Source of the DNA: UMGS172 sp045647525 | GTDB lineage: Bacteria; Bacillota; Clostridia; Oscillospirales; Acutalibacteraceae | Direction: 5' to 3' | Assembly: GCA_045647525.1 (NCBI GenBank) | Contig: JAZRMK010000035.1 | Location: 1 to 28,557, forward strand | DNA length: 28,557 nt | Shown here: piece after piece, positions 1 through 7,453 of the stretch | Layout: each line of letters begins with the position of its first letter | Position numbering within the stretch: the stretch's first letter is position 1 | Notes under the pieces: model-generated | What the model was told of the DNA's origin: nothing | The model's input: only the letters and a program-made list of their open reading frames with translations | The model's database searches: none | Made by a program: the position numbers and the translations under genes

Positions 1-452
1 CTGTCATTCATAGTTTCAATGAATACCAGGTCGGCACCATGTTTTGAACCAAGACGGATAGTGGTTTTAAAAATTTCGACAGCATCTTCAAAGTCAAGGT
101 CACCGTAGGGCTTTAACATTCTGCCCGTAGGGCCTATATCAAGCGCAACCCACTTTTCCTGTGAACCGACGCTCAAAACGGCAGCCTTTTTTGCGTTTTC
201 AACAGCAGCTTTTATAATCTTCTCTAAACATTCAGAGTCAAATTTTAAGGTGTTTGCACCAAAGGTGTTGGTGTTGACAACGTTACTGCCTGCGTCAAAG
301 TAGCTTTTGTGAATTTCAATTATCTCTTCGGGGTGGGTGAGGTTCCAATTTTCAGGAAGTTCACCGATGCTTAATCCCTTTTCCTGCAAAAGAGTACCCA
401 TTCCGCCGTCAAGGTAGAGAATATTGTTTTTTATGAATTCTGTTATTTTCAT
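1..452 (-). CDS. metH: Cobalamin-dependent methionine synthase, homocysteine-binding domain (partial, N-terminal 150 residues)
   Basis: The gene starts at the ATG on 450-452 and runs off the left edge, so only the N-terminus is seen. The translation begins MKITEFIKNNILYLDGGMGT and continues with GTLLQEKG, a NTNTFGAN segment and a DIGPTGRML segment. These are the hallmarks of the homocysteine S-methyltransferase barrel that opens MetH, which moves the methyl group of methyl-tetrahydrofolate through cobalamin to homocysteine. The zinc cysteines and the folate and B12 domains lie outside the window. The start follows the stop of the upstream reactivation-domain gene by 2 nt, and its ribosome site (TTGGAG) lies in that gene's last codons, so the two are probably translationally coupled. 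A stand-alone homocysteine methyltransferase is possible, but the adjacent reactivation domain and metF favour metH. Confidence 0.88.
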   Translation of the reverse strand, partial: MKITEFIKNNILYLDGGMGTLLQEKGLSIGELPENWNLTHPEEIIEIHKSYFDAGSNVVNTNTFGANTLKFDSECLEKIIKAAVENAKKAAVLSVGSQEKWVALDIGPTGRMLKPYGDLDFEDAVEIFKTTIRLGSKHGADLVFIETMND

Positions 453-454
453 GT

Positions 455-1054
455 TTACTCCAAGTTTTTCTTGATTCCTATAATAGCAGTTACGGATTTT
501 TGCGGTGACATCAAAAGACTCTCGTTCAGTGTCAGTCCGATTTTGCGATGACAGTCCAGTACTGCGAAAATATGTTTTTGCAAACTTAACGGCAGGTCGC
601 CGTAGCCGGGGCTGAAACGTGGCTTGGTCAGTCCGAATTTTGCGGTTATATCGGAATTGAAAGCATCGCAAAGGCTTTCAATTCTCTCATTTCCTATTGC
701 CTGCAAACAGACGGCTTTTGACGGGGAAATTCGGTTATACTTCTCGGTCAGCATATCGAACTTCACACCAACCGTAGCGGCAAAAAGCACAATGCGGTCA
801 CAGCCTTCAAGGTTTTTGCAAAGCGATTTAGAGTAAGATTTACAAAACTTTAAGTCAAGGCAACCGTTATCGCAACAGATGGGCAGTTCGCAAAAGACCA
901 CCTTGTAGCAAAGTGCGGTTTCGGCTTCCTTTAAGGCTTCGTCGATAAGTTTTTTTAATTCTTCGGTTTCCGTTTCTGCTTTTAAATACCGTAAAATTTC
1001 TTTGCGGTTTATAGGAGGTGCGGAATAGTTTTTTGTAAAAACTGATATTTCCAT
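455..1054 (-). CDS. Stand-alone methionine synthase reactivation (Met_synt_B12 / AdoMet-binding) domain protein
   Basis: This 199-residue protein resembles the C-terminal reactivation module of MetH. The best anchor is RFSPGYGDLPLSLQ near residues 145-158, matching the R-P-x-P-G-Y signature with which the E. coli domain binds S-adenosylmethionine. A preceding stretch, FAATVGVKFD followed by SKAVCLQAIGNERIESLCDA, also fits the family. The known role is to reductively remethylate cob(II)alamin that has become oxidised during turnover. In E. coli this module is fused to MetH; here it is a separate gene lying 4 nt after metF and 2 nt before metH. I infer that the MetH encoded next lacks its own C-terminal module, which cannot be checked because the gene leaves the window. 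The two Cys-rich stretches near residues 54-82 are not explained. Confidence 0.82.
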   Translation of the reverse strand: MEISVFTKNYSAPPINRKEILRYLKAETETEELKKLIDEALKEAETALCYKVVFCELPICCDNGCLDLKFCKSYSKSLCKNLEGCDRIVLFAATVGVKFDMLTEKYNRISPSKAVCLQAIGNERIESLCDAFNSDITAKFGLTKPRFSPGYGDLPLSLQKHIFAVLDCHRKIGLTLNESLLMSPQKSVTAIIGIKKNLE

Positions 1055-1058
1055 AGCT

Positions 1059-1931
1059 TTATCCTAAAATATCCGACAGGTTGGCCTGAATTTTGGCGGC
1101 AACATCGGGCTTGTTCATAGAATAAACGTGAACATTTTTAATTCCGTTGGCAAACAGGTCGATAATCTGGTCGGTAGCGTAGGCAATACCTGCCTGCTTC
1201 ATGGCTTCGGGAGAAGCCCCGAATTTATCAACCAATGCCTTAAAGCGTTGAGGCACAAATGAACCTGAAAGTTTAACGGCACGTTCAACCTGATTTGCAT
1301 TAGTAATTGGCATAATGCCGGGGATTATCGGAACGGTAATTCCTGCCTCACGTATCTTGTAGAGAAAGTTATAAAGCAGATTGTTGTCATAAAACATCTG
1401 GGTGGTGAGGAATGAGCAGCCTGCATCGACCTTCTCTTTTAAGTATTTGACGTCCTCTGTCTGATTTTCACTCTCGGGGTGAATTTCCGGGTAACATGCG
1501 CCGCCGATGCAGAAATCGCCCGCACTCTTAATGTCGTGGATCAGGTCGATTGCGTGACGGTATGCCCACTTTGAACGGTCCTGCAATTCCATTTCGGGAG
1601 TAAGGTCACCGCGAAGTGCCATAATGTTCTGTATTCCTGCCTCTTTTATTTTATCGATCTTTTCCAAAACCGTTTCCTTGGTCGATGAAACGCAGGTGAG
1701 ATGAGCCAGAGTGGGTACGTTATACTGCGCCTTGATGTTTTTAGCAATATCAAGGGCGTATCGGCTCGTACCGCCGCCTGCTCCGTATGTAACGCTCATA
1801 AATGAGGGTTTGAGTTTTGCAATTTCTTCTGTTGCGGTTTTAACACTGTCAAAGCTTGAATCGGTCTTGGGCGGGAACACCTCAAAAGAGAGTGACAGTT
1901 TGTCGGAATTCAGAATTTCGGTGAGTTTCAT
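1059..1931 (-). CDS. metF: 5,10-methylenetetrahydrofolate reductase
   Basis: This 290-residue protein has the length of bacterial MetF, a FAD-containing TIM barrel that makes 5-methyl-tetrahydrofolate, the methyl donor for MetH. Visible signatures are FEVFPPK with the catalytic Glu at residue 17, VTYGAGGGTSR for flavin contacts, ALRGD with the FAD-linked Asp, and TQMFYDNN and PGIMPI later in the barrel. It is the first gene of an operon with the reactivation protein and metH, which is the natural metabolic order. A GAAGG ribosome site sits 8 nt before the ATG. The leader from the predicted promoter is only about 30 nt long, so there is no room for an S-box or cobalamin riboswitch. The electron donor (NADH or ferredoxin) cannot be told from the sequence. 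Confidence 0.95.
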   Translation of the reverse strand: MKLTEILNSDKLSLSFEVFPPKTDSSFDSVKTATEEIAKLKPSFMSVTYGAGGGTSRYALDIAKNIKAQYNVPTLAHLTCVSSTKETVLEKIDKIKEAGIQNIMALRGDLTPEMELQDRSKWAYRHAIDLIHDIKSAGDFCIGGACYPEIHPESENQTEDVKYLKEKVDAGCSFLTTQMFYDNNLLYNFLYKIREAGITVPIIPGIMPITNANQVERAVKLSGSFVPQRFKALVDKFGASPEAMKQAGIAYATDQIIDLFANGIKNVHVYSMNKPDVAAKIQANLSDILG

Positions 1932-1966
1932 AGCACGTGCCTTCTTTTAAATCATATTATTATTTC

Positions 1967-1995
1967 ATTTTACCACGATTATCTTTCGTATTCAA
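1967..1995 (-). promoter_or_regulatory. SigA-type promoter of the metF operon
   Basis: On the minus strand TTGAAT (1990-1995) and TAAAAT (1967-1972) are separated by exactly 17 bp. Transcription would start near 1960, giving a leader of about 30 nt before metF. Confidence 0.65.
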
Positions 1996-2075
1996 CAATA
2001 AAGTTTAAATTATGCACGCTCGAAAAGACTTGAATTTTGTTTGGCAATATTTACGCCTCTAATTACAAATTTCTA

Positions 2076-2104
2076 TTGTTTTTAAAGGAAAATAAAGGTA
2101 TAAT
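2076..2104 (+). promoter_or_regulatory. SigA-type promoter of glgB
   Basis: TTGTTT (2076-2081) and a perfect TATAAT (2099-2104) are spaced by 17 bp. The AGAGGGG ribosome site and the ATG at 2137 follow closely. It is divergent from the metF promoter. Confidence 0.75.
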
Positions 2105-2136
2105 AAAATTGTAAAAAGTACGAAAAGAGGGGTACT

Positions 2137-4134
2137 ATGGCAAAACGTACTAAAAAGAAGATTTTTTCGATAGATCCGTATCTTGAACCGTTTGAAAGTG
2201 ACCTTGATCTAAGAGAAGATTTATATAAAACCAAACGAAGAGAACTGTTGGGTGACGCAAGAAGTCTTAAATCGATAGCTAACGGGCATAAGTATTTCGG
2301 ATTTCACAGAACGAGAAGCGGTTGGGTTTACAGAGAGTGGGCTCCTGCTGCTGAGAGAATGTACCTGACGGGTGACTTCAATAATTGGGACGTAGAAGGC
2401 TGCCCGATGACAAAACTTGAAAACGGAGTTTTCGAGGTCGAAATTGCGGGAAGAAACACCTTGCAAGTTGGCAGCAAGGTACAAGCCATTGTTGTCCACA
2501 ACGGTGAGTATCTGCGTCGTATTCCTCTTTATGCAACCCGCGTTGTTCAAGACCCCGAAACGTATTTATGGTGTGCTGAAATTGAGGACACATTTGCCGA
2601 TTTTGCTTGGACAGATGACGGGTTTAAACCTGAAAAAGTGCCGTTTATTTATGAATGCCATATCGGTATGTCGGGCGAAGAAGGCTCTATTGCAACCTAC
2701 GACTATTTTCGGGAAAATGTGTTGCCCAGAATTAAGGATTTAGGGTATAACACTATTCAAATAATGGCTATAATGGAGCATCCCTATTATGGCTCGTTCG
2801 GATATCAGGTCTCAAACTTTTTTGCTGCAAGTTCCCGCTACGGTGACAGCAAGGGTCTTAAAAGACTTATAAATACTGCGCACGAAATGGGTATTGCCGT
2901 GCTGTTGGACGTGGTTCATTCCCACGCAGTAAAGAATACCAATGAAGGCCTTAATGAGTTTGACGGTACCGTTTATCAGTTCTTCCATGTAGGTGGTAAA
3001 GGTGACCATTCGGCTTGGGGCACAAAGCTTTTCAATTACGGAAAAAATGAAGTTCTGCATTTCCTGTTATCGAACTTAAAATTCTGGATGGAAACCTATC
3101 ATTTTGACGGTTTCCGTTTTGACGGTGTAACCTCAATGCTTTATCACGACCACGGCTTAGGCAGTGCGTTTACGGGTTACGAGATGTACTTCTCAATGAA
3201 TACCGATCTTGAAGCCGTCACTTATTTGCAACTTGCAAATGAGCTGGTTCACAGCATCAATCCCAACGCGATCACCATAGCCGAGGATATGTCGGGTATG
3301 CCGGGTATGTGCCTGCCCCTTGACTGCCACGGTATTGGTTTTGACTACCGACTTTCAATGGGTGTGCCTGATTTGTGGATAAAGACGCTCAAAGAGTGCA
3401 GTGACGAACAGTGGGATGTCATTAAATTCTGGTATGAACTTACAGGCCGACGTCCAATGGAAAAGAACATCGGTTATTCGGAATCGCACGACCAGGCGTT
3501 AGTTGGCGATAAAACGTTAATGTTCCGTCTTTGCGATGCCGATATGTATTGGCATATGAACAAGTTTGACCCCAGCCTTGTTATCGATAGGGGTATTGCA
3601 CTTCATAAGATGATCCGTCTTGTAACAGCGTCGCTCGCAGGTGAAGGATATCTTAATTTTATGGGAAATGAGTTCGGTCACCCCGAATGGATAGACTTCC
3701 CGCGTGAAGGCAACGGTTGGAGCTACCACTATTGCCGCAGACAGTGGAGCCTTGTTGACAACAAAGACCTGAGGTTCTGCGAACTAAACGAGTTTGATAA
3801 GGCAATGGTAAAACTGCTTAAAGAGAACGATCTGATGGAAAAGGCTCCTATTAACCGTTGGATGCATCAGGACGACAAGATACTGATCTTCTCAAAAGGT
3901 GACTATATATTTGCCTTTAACTTCCACCCGACCAAGTCGTTTGACGGATATTTTATTCCTACGGGTGAAGCAGGGGATTACATGGTTGCGCTTTCGAGTG
4001 ACGATTCGGTCTTTGGCGGTCATTCGAGGGTCGATACAAGCATTTGCTATAAGGCGGAAAGAACCCCTGACGATTGGTTCGGGTTTAACTGCTATTTGCC
4101 CAACCGTACTGCTATGGTGTTTAAGAAACGATAA
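2137..4134 (+). CDS. glgB: 1,4-alpha-glucan branching enzyme of the eukaryotic (GH13_8-like) type
   Basis: This 665-residue protein makes alpha-1,6 branches in glycogen. An N-terminal CBM48-like module (about residues 45-150) carries YREWAPAAERMYLTGDFNNWD-type sequence. The GH13 barrel shows region I DVVHSH (258-263), region II GFRFDGVTSM with nucleophile D329, region III IAEDMSGMP with acid/base E383, and region IV ESHDQALVGDKT with D452. The later NFMGNEFGHPEWIDFPREG stretch and the following RRQW segment are what one sees in plant and animal branching enzymes, whereas typical bacterial GlgB (GH13_9) has different region I and post-IV sequences. The gene is monocistronic here: it has its own promoter and terminator, and no glgA, glgC or glgP adjoins it. 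The product is certain to be a GH13 enzyme; the branching assignment is very likely. Confidence 0.93.
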   Translation: MAKRTKKKIFSIDPYLEPFESDLDLREDLYKTKRRELLGDARSLKSIANGHKYFGFHRTRSGWVYREWAPAAERMYLTGDFNNWDVEGCPMTKLENGVFEVEIAGRNTLQVGSKVQAIVVHNGEYLRRIPLYATRVVQDPETYLWCAEIEDTFADFAWTDDGFKPEKVPFIYECHIGMSGEEGSIATYDYFRENVLPRIKDLGYNTIQIMAIMEHPYYGSFGYQVSNFFAASSRYGDSKGLKRLINTAHEMGIAVLLDVVHSHAVKNTNEGLNEFDGTVYQFFHVGGKGDHSAWGTKLFNYGKNEVLHFLLSNLKFWMETYHFDGFRFDGVTSMLYHDHGLGSAFTGYEMYFSMNTDLEAVTYLQLANELVHSINPNAITIAEDMSGMPGMCLPLDCHGIGFDYRLSMGVPDLWIKTLKECSDEQWDVIKFWYELTGRRPMEKNIGYSESHDQALVGDKTLMFRLCDADMYWHMNKFDPSLVIDRGIALHKMIRLVTASLAGEGYLNFMGNEFGHPEWIDFPREGNGWSYHYCRRQWSLVDNKDLRFCELNEFDKAMVKLLKENDLMEKAPINRWMHQDDKILIFSKGDYIFAFNFHPTKSFDGYFIPTGEAGDYMVALSSDDSVFGGHSRVDTSICYKAERTPDDWFGFNCYLPNRTAMVFKKR

Positions 4135-4142
4135 AAGAATAC

Positions 4143-4177
4143 AAAAAGGCTCCCTTATTTTTAAGGGAGCCTTTTTT
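4143..4177. terminator. Bidirectional intrinsic terminator between glgB and the C39-like gene
   Basis: A stem of 15 bp (4143-4157 with 4162-4176, GGCTCCCTTA core) closes a TTTT loop. It is flanked by A and T runs on both sides, so it can end glgB on the plus strand and the convergent secreted-protein gene on the minus strand. Confidence 0.9.
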
Positions 4178-4205
4178 AGATTCTCAGCCATGCTCAGAAT
4201 GACAT
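4178..4205. repeat. Possible fragment of a dispersed intergenic repeat
   Basis: Read on the minus strand this is GTCATTCTGAGC followed by ATGGCTGAGAATCT. It resembles from memory a short repeat ending in AAGAATCT that is scattered in intergenic DNA of gut bacteria. It can fold into a small imperfect hairpin. No second copy is visible in this window, so the call is tentative. Confidence 0.3.
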
Positions 4206-4211
4206 AGAAGC

Positions 4212-5195
4212 TTAATAGTAAAAATACTTATAAAACTTAGGGTAGGCGTTTAAAAACTGCTGTAAAGTGGTTCGGTTTTTGGTGCCGGGGTCGTTGATAG
4301 TAAAACTTGACGCTTCCAGCGTATTGCCACCGGTATAACCTGTAATTACCACCCAATGCTGTGCGCCGTAAGAATTTTTAGCGCCGAAAAGAACGGGTTT
4401 ACCAGCTTTTAATTGTGCATATATTTTACTCAAATATCCTGAACTGCTTGTCACCGTTGTATAGTTGCTCGGCCAATAGACACTGCCCGAACTTGTGTAT
4501 TTGAGTTTTTTGGACATTGCATCAGGGTAAATAGTAGTGCCTGTACGGTATGACTCCATCATCGCAATGCCGGTAGTGGCACAGCCGATTTGCGAAATCG
4601 TTTTGCCCGAACTTCCGATTTTGACGTTTGCCCAACGGCTGTCGGTCTGCCTGTAACTCGGCACATTAAGTGCTATGGCAGAGTGGGTTGAGTTGGAGGA
4701 GTCGGAGGAACTGTTGGATGACAGATATTTTGAACTCACAAAACCAACCTTATTACCGCTGTGAAGCACGCGACTCCAACCGTTAGATGCGGAAAGCACG
4801 ATTACGATGTCGCCACTTTTTAGACTTCCGATCTTTTCATAGGACGTGCCTGCACCTTCGCGGATATTAAGTGTGCCCGATGAAATGTTGACCTTTTTTA
4901 CGTTTTCGGACACGACTTTTATATAATCGGCATGACAGTATCCGTAAGTGTCTTTTGAATATTCAACCTTCCACCAGTCGCCCTGCTTTGAAATAAGGGT
5001 CAGGTAACGACCGTTGTTAAAGGTTTTTACAATCTTTGATGAAGTGGAAGCACTACTTCTGACATTGACCCAACCACTGCCAACGGACACCATACCTGCT
5101 TTGGAACTATCAGTGGCGGCCTTGGCAGTCGAGGGTGTTGCCAAAAGGCACACAGTCATAACAACTGACATAAAACACACAATAATCTTCTTCAT
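4212..5195 (-). CDS. Secreted protein with two SH3b domains and a C-terminal C39-like peptidase domain
   Basis: This 327-residue protein starts with a signal peptide (MKKIIVCFMSVVMTVCLLAT, likely cut after TAKA near residue 26). Two bacterial SH3 repeats follow at about 36-95 and 101-159, each with a GWVNVRSS or GTLNIREG type core, then a Ser-rich linker (160-172). Residues 176-327 look like a C39_2 cysteine-peptidase-like domain: a YRQTDSRW opening, IGCATTGIAM with candidate nucleophile C205, QHWVVITGY with H280, and TINDPG with D302. SH3b modules commonly bind cell wall, so the protein probably acts on wall or on extracellular peptides; the substrate is unknown. The start is supported by a GAGGTG ribosome site. 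It is monocistronic and converges on glgB. It could also be a wall hydrolase of related fold. Confidence 0.82.
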   Translation of the reverse strand: MKKIIVCFMSVVMTVCLLATPSTAKAATDSSKAGMVSVGSGWVNVRSSASTSSKIVKTFNNGRYLTLISKQGDWWKVEYSKDTYGYCHADYIKVVSENVKKVNISSGTLNIREGAGTSYEKIGSLKSGDIVIVLSASNGWSRVLHSGNKVGFVSSKYLSSNSSSDSSNSTHSAIALNVPSYRQTDSRWANVKIGSSGKTISQIGCATTGIAMMESYRTGTTIYPDAMSKKLKYTSSGSVYWPSNYTTVTSSSGYLSKIYAQLKAGKPVLFGAKNSYGAQHWVVITGYTGGNTLEASSFTINDPGTKNRTTLQQFLNAYPKFYKYFYY

Positions 5196-5341
5196 ATTTT
5201 CACCTCAATTCTTGCAAATGTGCACGTAAAGTGTATCATACAAGTTTAAAGTTGGGAATGCTCCAAATTCTGCCGCATACAATATATGGAAAGAGGGGTT
5301 TTTAACTTGACAAACTTAACAATATGTACACAGTATTTTTG

Positions 5342-5370
5342 TTGATTTAAGGCTGTTGGTTTGGTATAAT
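5342..5370 (+). promoter_or_regulatory. SigA-type promoter of the LRR-nth-yhaO-yhaN operon
   Basis: TTGATT (5342-5347) and TATAAT (5365-5370) are spaced by 17 bp. Transcription would begin near 5376, which excludes an upstream in-frame ATG at 5356 and supports the start at 5410. A further isolated TTGACA lies at 5307-5312 without a good partner. Confidence 0.75.
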
Positions 5371-5409
5371 TACAATGTAAGAATTTTTGGTCAAGGGAGG
5401 CTTTGCGAG

Positions 5410-6783
5410 ATGTCCTTTAAGAAAGCTATGTCTTTTGTACTCGCAGCAGCGCTTTTTGTGGGTGTCTTAGGACTTTCTTCCTGTAAAAACAGTGTCCGTA
5501 CCGAACAAAAGGACGGATTTGTTTATAATGTTTTCAGTGACCATTCGGAATTAGTGACCTATACCGGTTCGGCTTCTGTGGTGTCTATACCTGAGTCTTT
5601 GGGCGGTAAGTCGGTCACAAAAATCGGTGAATGTGCATTTGTCAGCAACAAAACATTGCAGTCGGTGTCAATACCCGATACCGTGATTGAAATAGGTGCC
5701 GAGGCGTTTGGCAACTGTCCGTTGCTTAAAAGTGTAAAAATGTCTAAAAACGTAAGCACCTTGGGAACCGATGTGTTTTCATATTGCCATTCATTGACCG
5801 AGATTGACTGGTCAGATGTGATATCGCTTAAAAATATACCTGACAAGGCGTTTTTTAAGTGTATTGCACTTCAATCAGTAAAGTTTGGAAATGGAATAGT
5901 AAAAATAGGGAACCACGCGTTTGCCGATTGTATTGAGTTAAAATCGGTTGAGTTGACTGACAAGGTAGTAACGATTGACGGCTTTGCGTTTTATGGCTGT
6001 ACGAAATTACAGAATATAAGCGGTGCGAACGGAATTGTTACAGTAGGTGCGAGTGCTTTTGAGGCTTGCATCACATTGAAAAAGTTTGAATTCAGTCAAA
6101 GTGTGAAATCTATCGGTGAAAGGGCGTTTTACGGATGCTTAGAATTGAGCGAATTCACACTGAATAACGGACTCGAAGAGATAAAAAAGGAAGCCTTTGG
6201 CAAAACCGCCGTCAAGGAGATTTTATTGCCTGACAGCATTTTGCGTTTGGAGGGTGCGTTTGTCGGTTGCGAAAAACTTACAACGGCAACATTGCCCCAA
6301 AACACGACCAAAATACCCGATGATATTTTCAACGGCTGCGTTTCACTGACCGAGGTTAAAGGCACCGACAATGTAACCGTAATCGGTGCCCGTGCGTTTT
6401 CAAATTGCAGACTTTTGTCCAATTTCGACCTGCCGCAAAGGGTTGTGGAGATCGGTCAGTATGCTTTTTCGCAATGTATTGCACTTAAAAAGTTGAAGTT
6501 TGGCGAAAATCTAAAAACCGTAGGCGAAGGTGCTTTTTACGAATGCTTAGGTATTAGTCAAATAGATTTCGGAAAGAGTGTAGAAACCATCGGGCCCAAG
6601 GCGTTTGAGTCTTGCTATGCGTTGCTGGAACTTACTTTGCCAGCGAGCGTTACAACGGTTGGCGACGGTGCGTTTAAATCCTGCTCGTATTTACAGAGAA
6701 TCACAATTTTAAAGGAAAAGGGTTCTCTTGATACTTCAAAATGGGGAATTGGGTTCAGTATCAGATGGAAACCCGAAAAATAA
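5410..6783 (+). CDS. BspA-type leucine-rich-repeat surface lipoprotein
   Basis: I take the ATG at 5410, preceded by GGGAGG at 5395-5400, giving 457 residues. It begins with a lipoprotein signal, VGVLGLSSC, with the lipid-bearing Cys at 25. After a short N-terminal segment nearly the whole protein is about 16 tandem repeats of about 23 residues with the pattern V-x-x-I-G-x-x-A-F-x-x-C-x-x-L-x-x-V, for example VVEIGQYAFSQCIALKKL. This is the LRR_5 class known from BspA of oral and gut bacteria, often linked to surface adhesion or ligand binding. One repeat near residues 270-290 lacks the usual Cys (AFGKTAVKEI). It is the first gene of an operon whose other members are DNA-repair genes, an unexplained pairing. 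The ligand is unknown. Confidence 0.9.
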   Translation: MSFKKAMSFVLAAALFVGVLGLSSCKNSVRTEQKDGFVYNVFSDHSELVTYTGSASVVSIPESLGGKSVTKIGECAFVSNKTLQSVSIPDTVIEIGAEAFGNCPLLKSVKMSKNVSTLGTDVFSYCHSLTEIDWSDVISLKNIPDKAFFKCIALQSVKFGNGIVKIGNHAFADCIELKSVELTDKVVTIDGFAFYGCTKLQNISGANGIVTVGASAFEACITLKKFEFSQSVKSIGERAFYGCLELSEFTLNNGLEEIKKEAFGKTAVKEILLPDSILRLEGAFVGCEKLTTATLPQNTTKIPDDIFNGCVSLTEVKGTDNVTVIGARAFSNCRLLSNFDLPQRVVEIGQYAFSQCIALKKLKFGENLKTVGEGAFYECLGISQIDFGKSVETIGPKAFESCYALLELTLPASVTTVGDGAFKSCSYLQRITILKEKGSLDTSKWGIGFSIRWKPEK

Positions 6784-6792
6784 GGGGAGTTT

Positions 6793-7452
6793 ATGAAGGC
6801 TAAGGATAAAAAGAAGATAGGCACACTTGCCTGTGAAATTTTTGAAAATGAATATAAAGGTGCTGTATGCTCACTTGATTATAAGCCGGGAAATGCTTTC
6901 CAACTGCTCATAGCAACGCGTCTTTCGGCACAATGTACCGATGCAAGAGTTAATATGGTGACGCCTGCACTTTTCAATAGATTTCCTGATGCCAAAAGTA
7001 TGGCAAAGGCCGATTTGAGCGAGGTTGAGGAACTTATAAAGACGTGCGGGTTATATAAGACCAAAGCCAAGGACTTAATAGGCATAGGCAAAATGATAAT
7101 GGAAGATTTCGGGGGTAATATTCCCGATACCATAGAGGAACTTACAAAGTTGCCCGGAGTCGGAAGAAAGACCGCAAACCTTGTTTGCGGCGATATTTAC
7201 GGCAAGCCTGCCGTAGTTGCCGATACGCATTTTATAAGACTTTGTAACAGAATGGGATTTGTTGATACAACCGACCCGTTAAAAGTAGAACGTCAAATGC
7301 GTGAGTATTTACCACCCGAAAGTTCTAACGGCTTTTGCCACCGCGCAGTACTGCATGGACGTGCTGTCTGTACGGCACGCAAGGCAAACTGCGAAATGTG
7401 TTGTTTTAATGAGATTTGCGATAAGAAAATAAAATCTCGAAAGGATAAATAA
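6793..7452 (+). CDS. nth: Endonuclease III (bifunctional DNA glycosylase / AP lyase)
   Basis: This 219-residue protein is a normal-length Nth that removes oxidised pyrimidines and cuts the resulting abasic site. The helix-hairpin-helix LPGVGRKTAN carries the Schiff-base lysine K126, and VADTHF gives the catalytic Asp D144. The C-terminal [4Fe-4S] loop is complete, C193-x6-C200-x2-C203-x5-C209, preceded by the usual LHGRAVC. It begins 9 nt after the LRR gene with a GGGGAG ribosome site and ends 1 nt before the ATG of the YhaO-like gene, so it is co-transcribed with both. All key residues are present, so it should be active. Confidence 0.97.
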   Translation: MKAKDKKKIGTLACEIFENEYKGAVCSLDYKPGNAFQLLIATRLSAQCTDARVNMVTPALFNRFPDAKSMAKADLSEVEELIKTCGLYKTKAKDLIGIGKMIMEDFGGNIPDTIEELTKLPGVGRKTANLVCGDIYGKPAVVADTHFIRLCNRMGFVDTTDPLKVERQMREYLPPESSNGFCHRAVLHGRAVCTARKANCEMCCFNEICDKKIKSRKDK

Positions 7453-7453
7453 A

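Noticed and set aside
1932..1966. S-box or cobalamin riboswitch before the metF operon
   Set aside because: The leader is only about 30 nt from the predicted promoter and shows no matching motif.
5356..5409. N-terminal extension of the LRR lipoprotein from an ATG at 5356
   Set aside because: The -10 box (5365-5370) lies inside it, the extension would precede the lipoprotein signal, and a good ribosome site serves the ATG at 5410.
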